15,279 nt of DNA, taken from contig DBZZ01000078.1 of the NCBI GenBank assembly GCA_002311315.1, positions 23,214-38,492 on the forward strand. The letters are read 5' to 3'. Source of the stretch: Methylococcaceae bacterium UBA1147. Lineage in GTDB: Bacteria; Pseudomonadota; Gammaproteobacteria; Methylococcales; UBA1147. Both the position numbers and the translations under genes were made by a program. Positions 8,578-15,279 of this stretch are shown in pieces. The notes under the pieces are model-generated. The model saw nothing but the letters and a program-made list of their open reading frames with translations, searched no databases and was not told the DNA's origin. Within the stretch, counting starts at the first letter, position 1. Every line of letters starts with the position of its first letter.

Positions 8578-9441
8578 ATGGCGAGCGGAAAAGAAATCCG
8601 TACCAAGATTGCGAGTATCAAGAATACTCAGAAGATTACCCGGGCCATGGAAATGGTTGCGGCCAGCAAGATGCGGAAAACGCAGGATCGCATGCAGGCC
8701 ACCCGGCCGTATTCGCTGAAGATCAGTCAGATCATCAACCACGTATCGCAGTCGAATCCGGAATACAAGCACGATTTTCTGGTACAGCGGGAAACGAAAC
8801 GGATCGGGGTCATCATGATCAGTTCCGATCGAGGCCTCTGCGGTGGTCTGAACGCCAATCTGTACAGGAGCGTGCTGCGGACCACCGAGGAATGGGAGGC
8901 TGCTGGTTCCGAGGTTGATTTTGCATGCATCGGGAAAAAAGGGGCCGCGTTTTTTTCCAGTATCGGGGCCAATATCGTTGCCCAGGCAACCAAGATCGGC
9001 GATAAGCCGCATCTTGAGGATATTGTCGGCGTAATCAAGGTGGTGCTGGATGCCTACACTGAAGGCCGGATCGATGAGCTGCACGTGTGTTACAACGATT
9101 TCGTCAACACGATGATTCAGCAACCCGTTGTCCGGAAGCTACTGCCGATCGAACCGGAAGAGTTGGAAGAAGATCTGAGCGGCCACTGGGATTACATCTA
9201 CGAGCCTGATGCCAAGGAAGTCCTGGACGGTCTGATGCCAAGATACATCGAGTCCATCGTTTATCAGGGAGTGGTTGAAAACAATGCCTCTGAACAGGCG
9301 GCCAGGATGGTCGCGATGAAGAGCGCATCAGACAACGCTGGAAAGCTGATCGACGAATTGCAGCTGATCTATAACAAGGAACGCCAGGCTGCGATTACAC
9401 AGGAAATCTCGGAAATCGTCGGTGGCGCAGCGGCGGTATAA
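8578..9441 (+). CDS. atpG: F1Fo ATP synthase subunit gamma
   Basis: Gamma is the central rotating shaft that couples the c-ring to the three catalytic sites. The 287-residue protein is the same length as in E. coli. It begins with the near-invariant segment EIRTKIASIKNTQKITRAME and MVAASKMRK, forming the N-terminal coiled-coil helix, and includes SDRGLCGGLN in the central Rossmann-like domain. It ends with the second coiled-coil helix (ASDNAGKLIDELQLIYNKER, then QAAITQEISEIVGGA). ATG 8578 follows atpA by 12 bases with a GGGAA ribosome-binding site. Confidence 0.97.
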   Translation: MASGKEIRTKIASIKNTQKITRAMEMVAASKMRKTQDRMQATRPYSLKISQIINHVSQSNPEYKHDFLVQRETKRIGVIMISSDRGLCGGLNANLYRSVLRTTEEWEAAGSEVDFACIGKKGAAFFSSIGANIVAQATKIGDKPHLEDIVGVIKVVLDAYTEGRIDELHVCYNDFVNTMIQQPVVRKLLPIEPEELEEDLSGHWDYIYEPDAKEVLDGLMPRYIESIVYQGVVENNASEQAARMVAMKSASDNAGKLIDELQLIYNKERQAAITQEISEIVGGAAAV

Positions 9442-9490
9442 GAATTTTTCACTTAATTGAACTAACAGAGTTTTTTGCGAGGAACCAATT

Positions 9491-10876
9491 ATGAGTTCGG
9501 GTAAGATTGTCCAAATTATCGGCGCTGTGGTCGATGTGGAGTTTCCAAGAGAGTTACTCCCAAAGGTATACGATGCACTGAAAGTCGAGAGTGCCGGCCT
9601 GACCCTGGAAGTTCAGCAGCAGCTTGGTGACGGGGTTGTCAGGACCATCGCCATGGGGACTACGGATGGCCTTAGCCGTGGCCTGGAAGTGGGCAATACC
9701 GGTGAGCCGATCAAGGTGCCGGTTGGACAGGAAACTCTGGGCCGCATCATGAACGTACTGGGTGATCCGATCGACGAAAAAGGGGCGATCGGTGCAAAGG
9801 AATCCTGGGCGATCCATCGAAGCGCACCGCGCTATGATGAACAGGCCGCAAACAACGAACTGCTCGAAACCGGTATCAAGGTGATCGATCTGATCAGCCC
9901 TTTCGCAAAAGGCGGCAAGGTGGGGCTATTCGGAGGCGCCGGTGTAGGCAAGACCGTAAACATGATGGAGCTGATCCGGAACATCGCGATCGAGCATAGT
10001 GGTTTCTCGGTTTTTGCCGGTGTGGGTGAACGGACCCGGGAAGGGAACGACTTCTACCACGAAATGACCGATAGCAACGTAATCGACAAAGTGTCGCTGG
10101 TTTATGGACAGATGAATGAGCCCCCCGGCAACCGCCTGCGCGTGGCCCTGACCGGGCTGACCATGGCCGAATACTTCCGTGACGAAGGTCGTGACGTTCT
10201 GTTCTTCGTTGACAACATTTACCGATATACGCTGGCTGGAACCGAGGTGTCGGCACTGCTGGGCCGCATGCCATCGGCGGTGGGATATCAGCCAAACCTG
10301 GCTGAAGAAATGGGAACCCTGCAGGAACGGATTACCTCAACCAAGACAGGCTCCATTACTTCGATCCAGGCCATCTACGTACCTGCTGACGATCTGACGG
10401 ACCCCTCACCGGCCACCACCTTTGCTCACCTTGACGCGACAGTGGTTCTATCTCGTCAGATCGCCGAACTGGGGATCTACCCGGCGGTGGATCCGCTGGA
10501 TTCCACCAGTCGGCAGCTGGACCCGCTGGTCATTGGGCAGGAGCACTATGATGTTACCCGGGCCGTTCAGGGAACCCTCCAGAAATACAAGGAACTGCGC
10601 GATATTATCGCCATCTTGGGTATGGATGAATTGTCCGAGGAAGATAAGCTCACCGTTACCCGGGCACGTAAAATCCAGAAATTCCTGTCGCAGCCGTTCT
10701 TTGTGGCCGAAGTGTTCACCGGGACCCCGGGCAAATACGTCTCCCTTAAAGACACGATTGCAGGCTTCAAGGGAATCATCGAAGGTGAATACGATGATGT
10801 TCCGGAACAGGCCTTCTACATGGTCGGTACCATTGACGAGGCCCTGGAAAAAGCAAAAGGCATGGCAGCGGCATAA
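9491..10876 (+). CDS. atpD: F1Fo ATP synthase subunit beta (catalytic)
   Basis: Beta carries the catalytic nucleotide sites of F1. The 461-residue protein contains the P-loop GGAGVGKT at 148-155 (Lys154), then GERTREGNDFYHEM with the catalytic glutamate of the GER motif. It also has FFVDNIYRYTLAGTEVSALL, the PADDLTDPSPATTFAHLDA segment and the DELSEED motif in the C-terminal domain that contacts gamma and epsilon. Sequence is very close to E. coli throughout. ATG 9491 has GAGGAAC eight bases upstream. The 49-base gap after atpG is AT-rich and contains no clear terminator or promoter. Confidence 0.98.
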   Translation: MSSGKIVQIIGAVVDVEFPRELLPKVYDALKVESAGLTLEVQQQLGDGVVRTIAMGTTDGLSRGLEVGNTGEPIKVPVGQETLGRIMNVLGDPIDEKGAIGAKESWAIHRSAPRYDEQAANNELLETGIKVIDLISPFAKGGKVGLFGGAGVGKTVNMMELIRNIAIEHSGFSVFAGVGERTREGNDFYHEMTDSNVIDKVSLVYGQMNEPPGNRLRVALTGLTMAEYFRDEGRDVLFFVDNIYRYTLAGTEVSALLGRMPSAVGYQPNLAEEMGTLQERITSTKTGSITSIQAIYVPADDLTDPSPATTFAHLDATVVLSRQIAELGIYPAVDPLDSTSRQLDPLVIGQEHYDVTRAVQGTLQKYKELRDIIAILGMDELSEEDKLTVTRARKIQKFLSQPFFVAEVFTGTPGKYVSLKDTIAGFKGIIEGEYDDVPEQAFYMVGTIDEALEKAKGMAAA

Positions 10877-10878
10877 TC

Positions 10879-11298
10879 ATGACAATGACCATTCATGTTG
10901 ACATCGTGAGCGCGGAAAAGGAGATTTTTTCCGGGCTCGCTGAGATGGTGTTTGCGCCCGCCGAAATGGGGGAAGTTGGGATCTCGCCGCGGCATGCGCA
11001 GTTGATCACCCGTTTGAATCCCGGGGAGGTCAGGGTGAAAACGAGTGAAGGAGAATATCCGTTTTACGTTTCCGGCGGATTACTCGAAGTACAGCCACAC
11101 GTGGTCACGGTTTTAGCCGACACCGCGATTAGGGCCAAGGACATTGACGAAGCGGCTGCACTTGAGGCCAAGGCGCGAGCCGAAGAAGCACTGGCTGACA
11201 AGACGGGTAAAATCGATTACGCTAGAGCCCAGGCAGAACTGGCACAGGCGGTTATGCAGCTGAGGACGCTGGACCGGTTTAGAAAGCGCGGTTCCTGA
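10879..11298 (+). CDS. atpC: F1Fo ATP synthase subunit epsilon
   Basis: Epsilon is part of the rotor and can inhibit ATP hydrolysis through its C-terminal helices. The 139-residue protein matches the E. coli length. The N-terminal MTMTIHVDIVSAEKEIFSG aligns with MAMTYHLDVVSAEQQMFSG of E. coli, supporting ATG 10879 over the ATG at 10885. The beta-sandwich motifs VSGGLLEVQPHVVTVLADTA are present, and the full C-terminal helical hairpin is retained. It begins two bases after the atpD stop and is the last gene of the atp operon. A strong terminator follows. Confidence 0.97.
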   Translation: MTMTIHVDIVSAEKEIFSGLAEMVFAPAEMGEVGISPRHAQLITRLNPGEVRVKTSEGEYPFYVSGGLLEVQPHVVTVLADTAIRAKDIDEAAALEAKARAEEALADKTGKIDYARAQAELAQAVMQLRTLDRFRKRGS

Positions 11299-11302
11299 AA
11301 AA

Positions 11303-11360
11303 GTCCGCTCGCGGACAAGACCCGGCAAAAGCCCCGCAGGGGGCTTCTGCCGGGTTTTTT
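11303..11360 (+). terminator. Rho-independent terminator of the atp operon (two hairpins)
   Basis: A small hairpin, GTCCG(CTCG)CGGAC at about 11303-11316, is followed by a strong one. In the second, CCCGGCA (11321-11327) pairs with TGCCGGG (11348-11354), and inside it AAGCCCC (11329-11335) pairs with GGGGCTT (11340-11346) around a GCAG loop. That makes 14 pairs with a single A-C mismatch. Six Ts follow at 11355-11360. This is a textbook intrinsic terminator, five bases after the atpC stop. Confidence 0.93.
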
Positions 11361-11408
11361 GGTTTCAGGCGTTTGCCGGCAACGCTAGGAGCTAATTTCG
11401 TCAGCCGA

Positions 11409-11414
11409 TATAAT
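11409..11414 (+). promoter_or_regulatory. Predicted -10 box of the glmU-glmS promoter
   Basis: A consensus TATAAT lies 34 bases before the glmU ATG and downstream of the atp terminator, where a promoter is needed. No good -35 hexamer sits 16-18 bases upstream (TAGGAG at 17 is poor), and there is no extended -10 TG. An activator may therefore be involved, or the match may be partly chance. Confidence 0.5.
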
Positions 11415-11448
11415 TCGTTCCAACGTATTAATTCTTTGCGGAAAGCTG

Positions 11449-12834
11449 ATGAAGAAAGAGACTGGCCTGAAGACGATTATCCTGGCTGCTGGCCAGGGCA
11501 CACGGATGAAATCAGTTATGCCCAAGGTGCTGCATAGGATTGCAGGCAGACCGCTTCTGGAGCACGTGCATGGCCTTGCGGCCGCCCTTGGATCGGAGGA
11601 TATCACCATCGTCTACGGCCATCAGGGCGATAAGGTACGGCAGCAACTGAACCATCTGAAAACCAACTGGGTCGAGCAGCGTGAGCAGCTTGGCACCGGC
11701 CATGCCGTGATGCAGGTTTCAGATGCACTCGACGACGAACAGACAGTCCTTGTGCTTTATGGGGACGTACCGCTTCTAAGAAAGGAAACCGTTCAGAGGT
11801 TGCTCGCCGTGCCCAATGACAACACGCTCGGCTTGTTGACCGTCGTCCTGAGAGATCCTTCTGGCTATGGGCGCATCGTGCGGAATGCGGAGACTCAACG
11901 GGTAGAACGAATCGTTGAAGAGAACGATGCAACGCCAGAGGAGAAAGACCTATCTGAGGTTAACACAGGCATCATGGCCTTGCCGGGGTTGCGGCTGAAA
12001 AAGTGGCTGTCGGAGCTGGATAACACAAATGCGCAAGGCGAATACTATCTTACCGATGTAGTCGCTTTGGCGGTCGAGGATGGCTGCCGCGTTGATGCGA
12101 TCGAGGTCCTGGACGAAGACGAGGTGCTCGGTGTCAACGACCGGATCCAACTGGCACACCTGGAGCGGGTCCTGCAACAGCGGCAAGCGCGAGCATTGAT
12201 GGCGGCCGGTGTGACTCTCGCAGACCCGAGCCGTTTTGATGTTCGCGGTGAAATCGTTCTTGATGGCCAGGATATTGAAATTGACATCAATGTCATTGTC
12301 GAGGGAACGGTCAGCCTGGGCAGAAATGTCCGGATCGGCCCCAATTGCGTGCTGAAGAACTGTACAGTGGGCGATCACGTCGAGATCATGGCTAATTCGG
12401 TTATCGAGGACGCTAGTATCGGCAGTTCCAGCCGGATTGGCCCGTTCGCCAGAATTCGACCCGGTACGGAACTCGGCGATCATGTCCATGTTGGAAACTT
12501 CGTTGAAATCAAGAAATCCGTGGTTAATAGCCTGTCCAAGATCAATCACCTGAGCTATATCGGCGACAGTACGGTCGGTTCCCGGGTCAATATTGGTGCA
12601 GGGACCATTACCTGCAACTACGACGGTGTAAACAAATCGCGGACGGTCATTGAGGATGATGTATTTGTTGGTTCCGATACGCAGCTTGTTGCTCCTGTCC
12701 GGCTTGGCAGGAATTCGACGATCGGTGCCGGTTCAACCATCACCAAAGATACCCCGGAAGGGCAGTTGTCGCTAAGCCGGAGCCGACAGGTATCAGTGAA
12801 AGGGTGGGTTCGGCCACGGAAAAAGGGCTCATAG
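11449..12834 (+). CDS. glmU: Bifunctional N-acetylglucosamine-1-phosphate uridyltransferase / glucosamine-1-phosphate acetyltransferase
   Basis: GlmU acetylates glucosamine-1-phosphate with acetyl-CoA in its C-terminal domain. Its N-terminal domain then joins the product to UTP, giving UDP-GlcNAc for peptidoglycan and LPS. The 461-residue protein has the pyrophosphorylase signature LAAGQGTRMKS at residues 12-22 followed by PKVLH, the metal-binding LYGDVP with Asp106, and GEYYLTDVV. From about residue 250 it shows the hexapeptide repeats of a left-handed beta helix. The acetyltransferase site is intact: INHLSYIGD with His367 (equivalent to the catalytic His363 of E. coli), then NIGAGTITCNYDG and DDVFVGSDTQLVAPV. 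ATG 11449 has GGAAAG upstream. The stop lies one base before glmS, so the two enzymes are made from one message. Confidence 0.97.
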   Translation: MKKETGLKTIILAAGQGTRMKSVMPKVLHRIAGRPLLEHVHGLAAALGSEDITIVYGHQGDKVRQQLNHLKTNWVEQREQLGTGHAVMQVSDALDDEQTVLVLYGDVPLLRKETVQRLLAVPNDNTLGLLTVVLRDPSGYGRIVRNAETQRVERIVEENDATPEEKDLSEVNTGIMALPGLRLKKWLSELDNTNAQGEYYLTDVVALAVEDGCRVDAIEVLDEDEVLGVNDRIQLAHLERVLQQRQARALMAAGVTLADPSRFDVRGEIVLDGQDIEIDINVIVEGTVSLGRNVRIGPNCVLKNCTVGDHVEIMANSVIEDASIGSSSRIGPFARIRPGTELGDHVHVGNFVEIKKSVVNSLSKINHLSYIGDSTVGSRVNIGAGTITCNYDGVNKSRTVIEDDVFVGSDTQLVAPVRLGRNSTIGAGSTITKDTPEGQLSLSRSRQVSVKGWVRPRKKGS

Positions 12835-12835
12835 C

Positions 12836-14665
12836 ATGTGTGGAATCGTTGGGGCTGTTGCCCAGCGTGATGTCGTGCCGATCCTGCTGGAGGGCCTGCG
12901 CCGTCTTGAATATCGCGGCTACGATTCCGCCGGGGTCGCAATCGTCAGTGCCGAGGGGATCGAACGCAGGCGGCGGGTAGGAAAGGTTGGGCAGCTTGTC
13001 GAATGTCTTGACCAGGACCCTGTGGCGGGGTTTACAGGCATTGCGCATACCCGATGGGCTACCCACGGGGGTCCCAGTGAGTCGAATGCACATCCGCATG
13101 TCTGTCGGAACAAGGTGGCGATCGTTCACAACGGGATTATCGAAAATCACGAAGAACTGCGGGTCAGTCAGGAAAGCCGCGGACATAGTTTTAGTTCCGA
13201 TACCGATACCGAGGTGATCGTCAACGAGATCTACGATCATCTGGGTTCCACCGACACCCTACTCGAGGCGGTCCGGCGAGCCATTGGGAAACTGGAGGGG
13301 GCTTACGCCCTGGGCGTTGTATCTATCAGCGAGCCCGGGACGATCATCGCCTGTAGGAAGGGAAGCCCTCTGGTTATCGGAATCGGAATCGGCGAGAGTT
13401 TCATTGCCTCTGACGTTGCTGCGCTAACCTCGGTCACTCAGCAGTTCATTTTTCTGGAAGAAGGGGATATTGCTGAAATCACAGGGGGCGACGTTAAGGT
13501 TTTTGATGTCTCCAGGCAAGCGGTTGAGCGGAAAATTTGCCGGTCCAGCCTGAAAGCCGAGTCGGCGGAACTCGGAGAGTTTCGTCATTACATGCGCAAG
13601 GAAATCTTTGAGCAACCCGATGCCATCAGGAACACCCTGGAAGGCTGTTTCAGTGGGTTGAACTTGCTTGAAAGCGCTTTTGGCCCGAAGGCGTCGACCA
13701 TTTTCGACCAGGTTCAACGTGTCCAGATTCTCGGTTGTGGGACCAGTTACCATGCCGGACTGGTCGCCCGTTACTGGTTCGAATCGGTGGGAGGTGTCCC
13801 GTCCAATGTGGAGATCGCCAGTGAATTTCGTTATCGGGATCCGGTCCTGGATCCCGATACCTTACTAGTGACCATTTCCCAATCCGGAGAAACAGCGGAT
13901 ACGCTGGCCGCTTTGCGTGAAGCAAAAAGGCTCGGGGTGAAACATTCGCTGGCTATCTGCAATGTTCCGGAAAGTTCCCTGGTGCGTGAATCAGACCTGG
14001 TTTTAATGACTGGGGCGGGGCCAGAGATCGGGGTTGCATCCACCAAGGCCTTTACAACGCAGCTAGTGTGCTTGATGTTGCTGGTGATAGCGATAGGCCG
14101 CCGTTTTAAACTCGAGCCAGAAAGGGAAAAACGGATCGCCACGCAACTATTCGAATTACCCGGCCGAGTGGAAAAGGCGCTGACCCTGGATGGCAAGATA
14201 GCGGAATTGTCCAAGCGCTTTGCTGACAAGCAGCATACGCTATTCCTGGGGCGAGGAAGTCTTTTTCCGATTGCCATGGAAGGAGCATTGAAACTCAAGG
14301 AAATTTCCTACATTCATGCTGAAGCCTATGCCGCAGGGGAACTGAAGCACGGTCCTCTGGCGCTGGTTGATGCAGAAATGCCGGTGGTGGCCGTGGCACC
14401 CAATAACAGGCTGCTGGAAAAGCTCAAGTCAAATCTGCAGGAAGTCAGTGCACGAGGCGGAAAACTGATTGTGTTTGCCGATCAGACTCTGGAGGTCAAA
14501 AGTGAAGAAAACGTCTTGGTGGTGAGGGTCACAGCTACAGAGAATGAGCTGGCGCCGGTGATTTTCACCATACCCCTGCAACTTTTGTCTTATCATGTGG
14601 CGGTTATTAAGGGTACGGACATCGACCAGCCAAGAAACCTCGCAAAATCGGTGACTGTCGAGTAG
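12836..14665 (+). CDS. glmS: Glutamine--fructose-6-phosphate aminotransferase (isomerizing) GlmS
   Basis: GlmS makes glucosamine-6-phosphate from fructose-6-phosphate and glutamine, the first step of amino-sugar synthesis, and so feeds GlmU. The 609-residue protein is the same length as in E. coli. It begins MCGIVGAV, so Cys2 becomes the N-terminal nucleophile Cys1 after methionine removal. The glutaminase domain has RRLEYRGYDSAG, HTRWATHGGPSESNAHPH and HNGIIENH. Two SIS sugar-isomerase domains follow, with CGTSYHAGL, SQSGETADTLAAL, EIGVASTKAFTTQL and KEISYIHAEAYAAGELKHGP. The C-terminal AKSVTVE carries Lys604 (Lys603 in mature numbering), which forms a Schiff base with the sugar. The gene starts one base after glmU. 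There is no ribozyme-type leader, and no terminator is visible after its stop. The surrounding DNA composition changes sharply at its 3' end. Confidence 0.98.
   Translation: MCGIVGAVAQRDVVPILLEGLRRLEYRGYDSAGVAIVSAEGIERRRRVGKVGQLVECLDQDPVAGFTGIAHTRWATHGGPSESNAHPHVCRNKVAIVHNGIIENHEELRVSQESRGHSFSSDTDTEVIVNEIYDHLGSTDTLLEAVRRAIGKLEGAYALGVVSISEPGTIIACRKGSPLVIGIGIGESFIASDVAALTSVTQQFIFLEEGDIAEITGGDVKVFDVSRQAVERKICRSSLKAESAELGEFRHYMRKEIFEQPDAIRNTLEGCFSGLNLLESAFGPKASTIFDQVQRVQILGCGTSYHAGLVARYWFESVGGVPSNVEIASEFRYRDPVLDPDTLLVTISQSGETADTLAALREAKRLGVKHSLAICNVPESSLVRESDLVLMTGAGPEIGVASTKAFTTQLVCLMLLVIAIGRRFKLEPEREKRIATQLFELPGRVEKALTLDGKIAELSKRFADKQHTLFLGRGSLFPIAMEGALKLKEISYIHAEAYAAGELKHGPLALVDAEMPVVAVAPNNRLLEKLKSNLQEVSARGGKLIVFADQTLEVKSEENVLVVRVTATENELAPVIFTIPLQLLSYHVAVIKGTDIDQPRNLAKSVTVE
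14609..14665 (+). other. attTn7-type recognition region (3' end of glmS)
   Basis: The last 18 codons of glmS (KGTDIDQPRNLAKSVTVE) and the stop are nearly identical at protein level to the E. coli segment bound by the Tn7 target selector TnsD. Tn7-family elements insert about 25 bases beyond the glmS stop, here near 14690. The conserved sequence is seen directly. Actual use by an element is inferred only from the composition change beyond it, and no canonical Tn7 end was found at that point. Confidence 0.6.
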
Positions 14666-14680
14666 ATTTCGCTATATAAA
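14651..14680 (+). promoter_or_regulatory. Possible promoter for the accessory ORFs, overlapping the glmS 3' end
   Basis: GTGACT (14651-14656, 4 of 6 match to -35) lies 18 bases before TATAAA (14675-14680, 5 of 6 match to -10); a shifted TATATA at 14673 gives a 16-base spacer. It lies just upstream of the small ORF starting at 14688 or 14703. It is weakly supported, since AT-rich DNA often gives such matches. Confidence 0.3.
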
Positions 14681-14687
14681 TCACTCG

Positions 14688-14996
14688 ATGGAGGACTTGT
14701 TATTGGGCGTTGATGTTCAGGTTATAACAAGGACTCTAACCGTTGATGAACTTCCAGAACGACAGAAATTCCGTTTAAATCTGATCCTTGATCTTTCTAA
14801 TCAGGGATTGAGCAATAAGCAAATCTCGAATCATCTTAATGATCGTGGGATAAGAACTCCACGCGACAAGATCTATTCACAGAAACTTGTTTGGGCGACC
14901 CTGAAGAAGGCAAGACTTCGAGAAGAACGAATCAACGACACTACAATTGTTTTCGGCATCCCATGCTTTTATGAAAGACAGCGTGTCCGTAGATGA
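14688..14996 (+). CDS. Small orphan protein with a recombinase-type helix-turn-helix
   Basis: The function is unknown. The 102-residue frame contains, at about residues 25-75, a segment like the DNA-binding 'Recombinase' region of large serine recombinases: LILDLSNQGLSNKQISNHLN, then DRGIRTPRDK, then YSQKLVWATLKKAR. The pattern GLSxxxIxxxLNxxGIxTPRxxxxxxxxV is a strong hallmark of that fold. No resolvase catalytic domain precedes it and no zinc ribbon follows, so it cannot be an active recombinase. It may be a small DNA-binding regulator or the remnant of a larger gene. The start is ambiguous. ATG 14688 lacks a ribosome-binding site, whereas TTG 14703 (97 residues) has GGAGG at 14690-14694 with an eight-base gap. 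G+C is about 42% over 14701-15000, against 62% in a sampled stretch of glmS, suggesting transfer. It lies 22 bases after glmS. Confidence 0.7.
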   Translation: MEDLLLGVDVQVITRTLTVDELPERQKFRLNLILDLSNQGLSNKQISNHLNDRGIRTPRDKIYSQKLVWATLKKARLREERINDTTIVFGIPCFYERQRVRR

Positions 14997-15037
14997 CGGG
15001 CAACAGCAAGAACGAGATAAGAGTCTGAAATAACAAA

Positions 15038-15279
15038 ATGATAAAGATTAATCGGGTTGTTGAGACAAATAAGACTGTCGTTATCTCGTTAGGGATGATT
15101 GCCTCATACTTTATATCTCTTTATCCGTTATGGTTTCTAAGAATATCAATGGATGAGAGTAGTGTCGTTTCCATTGCTTTTATTTTTTTATTAATCGTTT
15201 TATATTGCTTTTTGTGGTGGAGACTCTTCTCTCCAATAATTTGGTATCGTTTAAGGACTAAATTAATTAAATCATTCAA
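15038..15279 (+). CDS. Predicted two-helix membrane protein, 3'-truncated by window edge
   Basis: The frame is open from ATG 15038 to the window end (80 full codons) with no stop, after an in-frame TGA at 15026. The translation begins MIKINRVVETNKTVVISLGM. It has two hydrophobic segments, at about residues 13-34 (VVISLGMIASYFISLYPLWF) and 43-61 (VVSIAFIFLLIVLYCFLWW), followed by a basic, aromatic stretch (IIWYRLRTKLIKSF). This suggests an N-terminal membrane anchor with the following part on the cytoplasmic side. I do not recognise the family. The ribosome-binding site is weak; ATG 15095, preceded by TTAGGG, is a possible alternative but would cut into the first helix. G+C is about 31% over 15061-15279, the lowest in the window. 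Coding status is supported by the open frame, amphipathic layout and same-strand position 41 bases after the small HTH gene. Confidence 0.6.
   Translation, partial: MIKINRVVETNKTVVISLGMIASYFISLYPLWFLRISMDESSVVSIAFIFLLIVLYCFLWWRLFSPIIWYRLRTKLIKSF

Noticed and set aside
11950..12549. 199-codon open frame on the minus strand inside glmU
   Set aside because: Antisense to the hexapeptide-repeat region of glmU; its apparent regularity mirrors those repeats.
12240..12750. Internal repeat-like periodicity in the 3' half of glmU
   Set aside because: It is explained by the hexapeptide repeats of the left-handed beta-helix domain, so it is not a DNA repeat of interest.
14665..14682. GATTT...AAATC inverted repeat after glmS as a terminator
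   Set aside because: The stem is only five AT-rich pairs with an eight-base loop and no T-run, too weak to terminate.
14666..14720. A canonical Tn7 end near 14690
   Set aside because: No TGTGGGCGG-type terminus or series of TnsB-like repeats was found around the expected insertion point, so Tn7 itself is not supported.

Overview
The window is a chromosomal segment from a gammaproteobacterium, mid-50s to about 60% G+C over most of its length. The gene order mnmG-rsmG-parA-parB-atpI-atpBEFHAGDC-glmU-glmS, all on the + strand, is the classic arrangement near the replication origin in non-enteric gammaproteobacteria. Chromosomal parAB next to rsmG argues against an enteric. The ATP synthase and GlmS proteins closely resemble their Escherichia coli counterparts in length and motifs. 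I could not narrow the organism to a genus.

Layout: (1) 1-1836, mnmG, cut by the left window edge so that the N-terminus and first half of the FAD-binding loop are missing, with a perfect hairpin straddling its stop codon. (2) 2007-4300, rsmG, parA and parB, closely packed: 16S rRNA m7G methylation followed by the chromosome-segregation pair. (3) 4387-11360, the complete nine-gene F1Fo ATP synthase operon, with a plausible sigma70-type promoter before atpI and a strong tandem-hairpin terminator after atpC. (4) 11409-14665, a promoter-like element and then glmU and glmS, separated by one base. They make glucosamine-6-phosphate and UDP-GlcNAc for the cell wall and LPS. (5) 14666-15279, an abrupt change to AT-rich DNA directly after the glmS stop. 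It holds a small orphan protein with a recombinase-type helix-turn-helix and the start of a two-helix membrane protein that runs off the right edge.

Regions 1-4 are conserved housekeeping DNA with intact catalytic residues everywhere I checked. The accessory part is region 5. The 3' end of glmS is the recognition site for Tn7-family elements (attTn7) and a known insertion hotspot. Here composition falls to about 42% G+C in the first ORF and about 31% in the last 219 bases, and no glmS terminator is visible. This looks like the edge of a horizontally acquired island. No canonical Tn7 end, transposase or integrase is visible, so the mobilising element and the cargo function remain undetermined. 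If a new system is present, it begins here and lies mostly beyond the window. No intergenic stretch exceeds 300 bases, and no tRNA, rRNA, CRISPR array or complete insertion sequence was seen.
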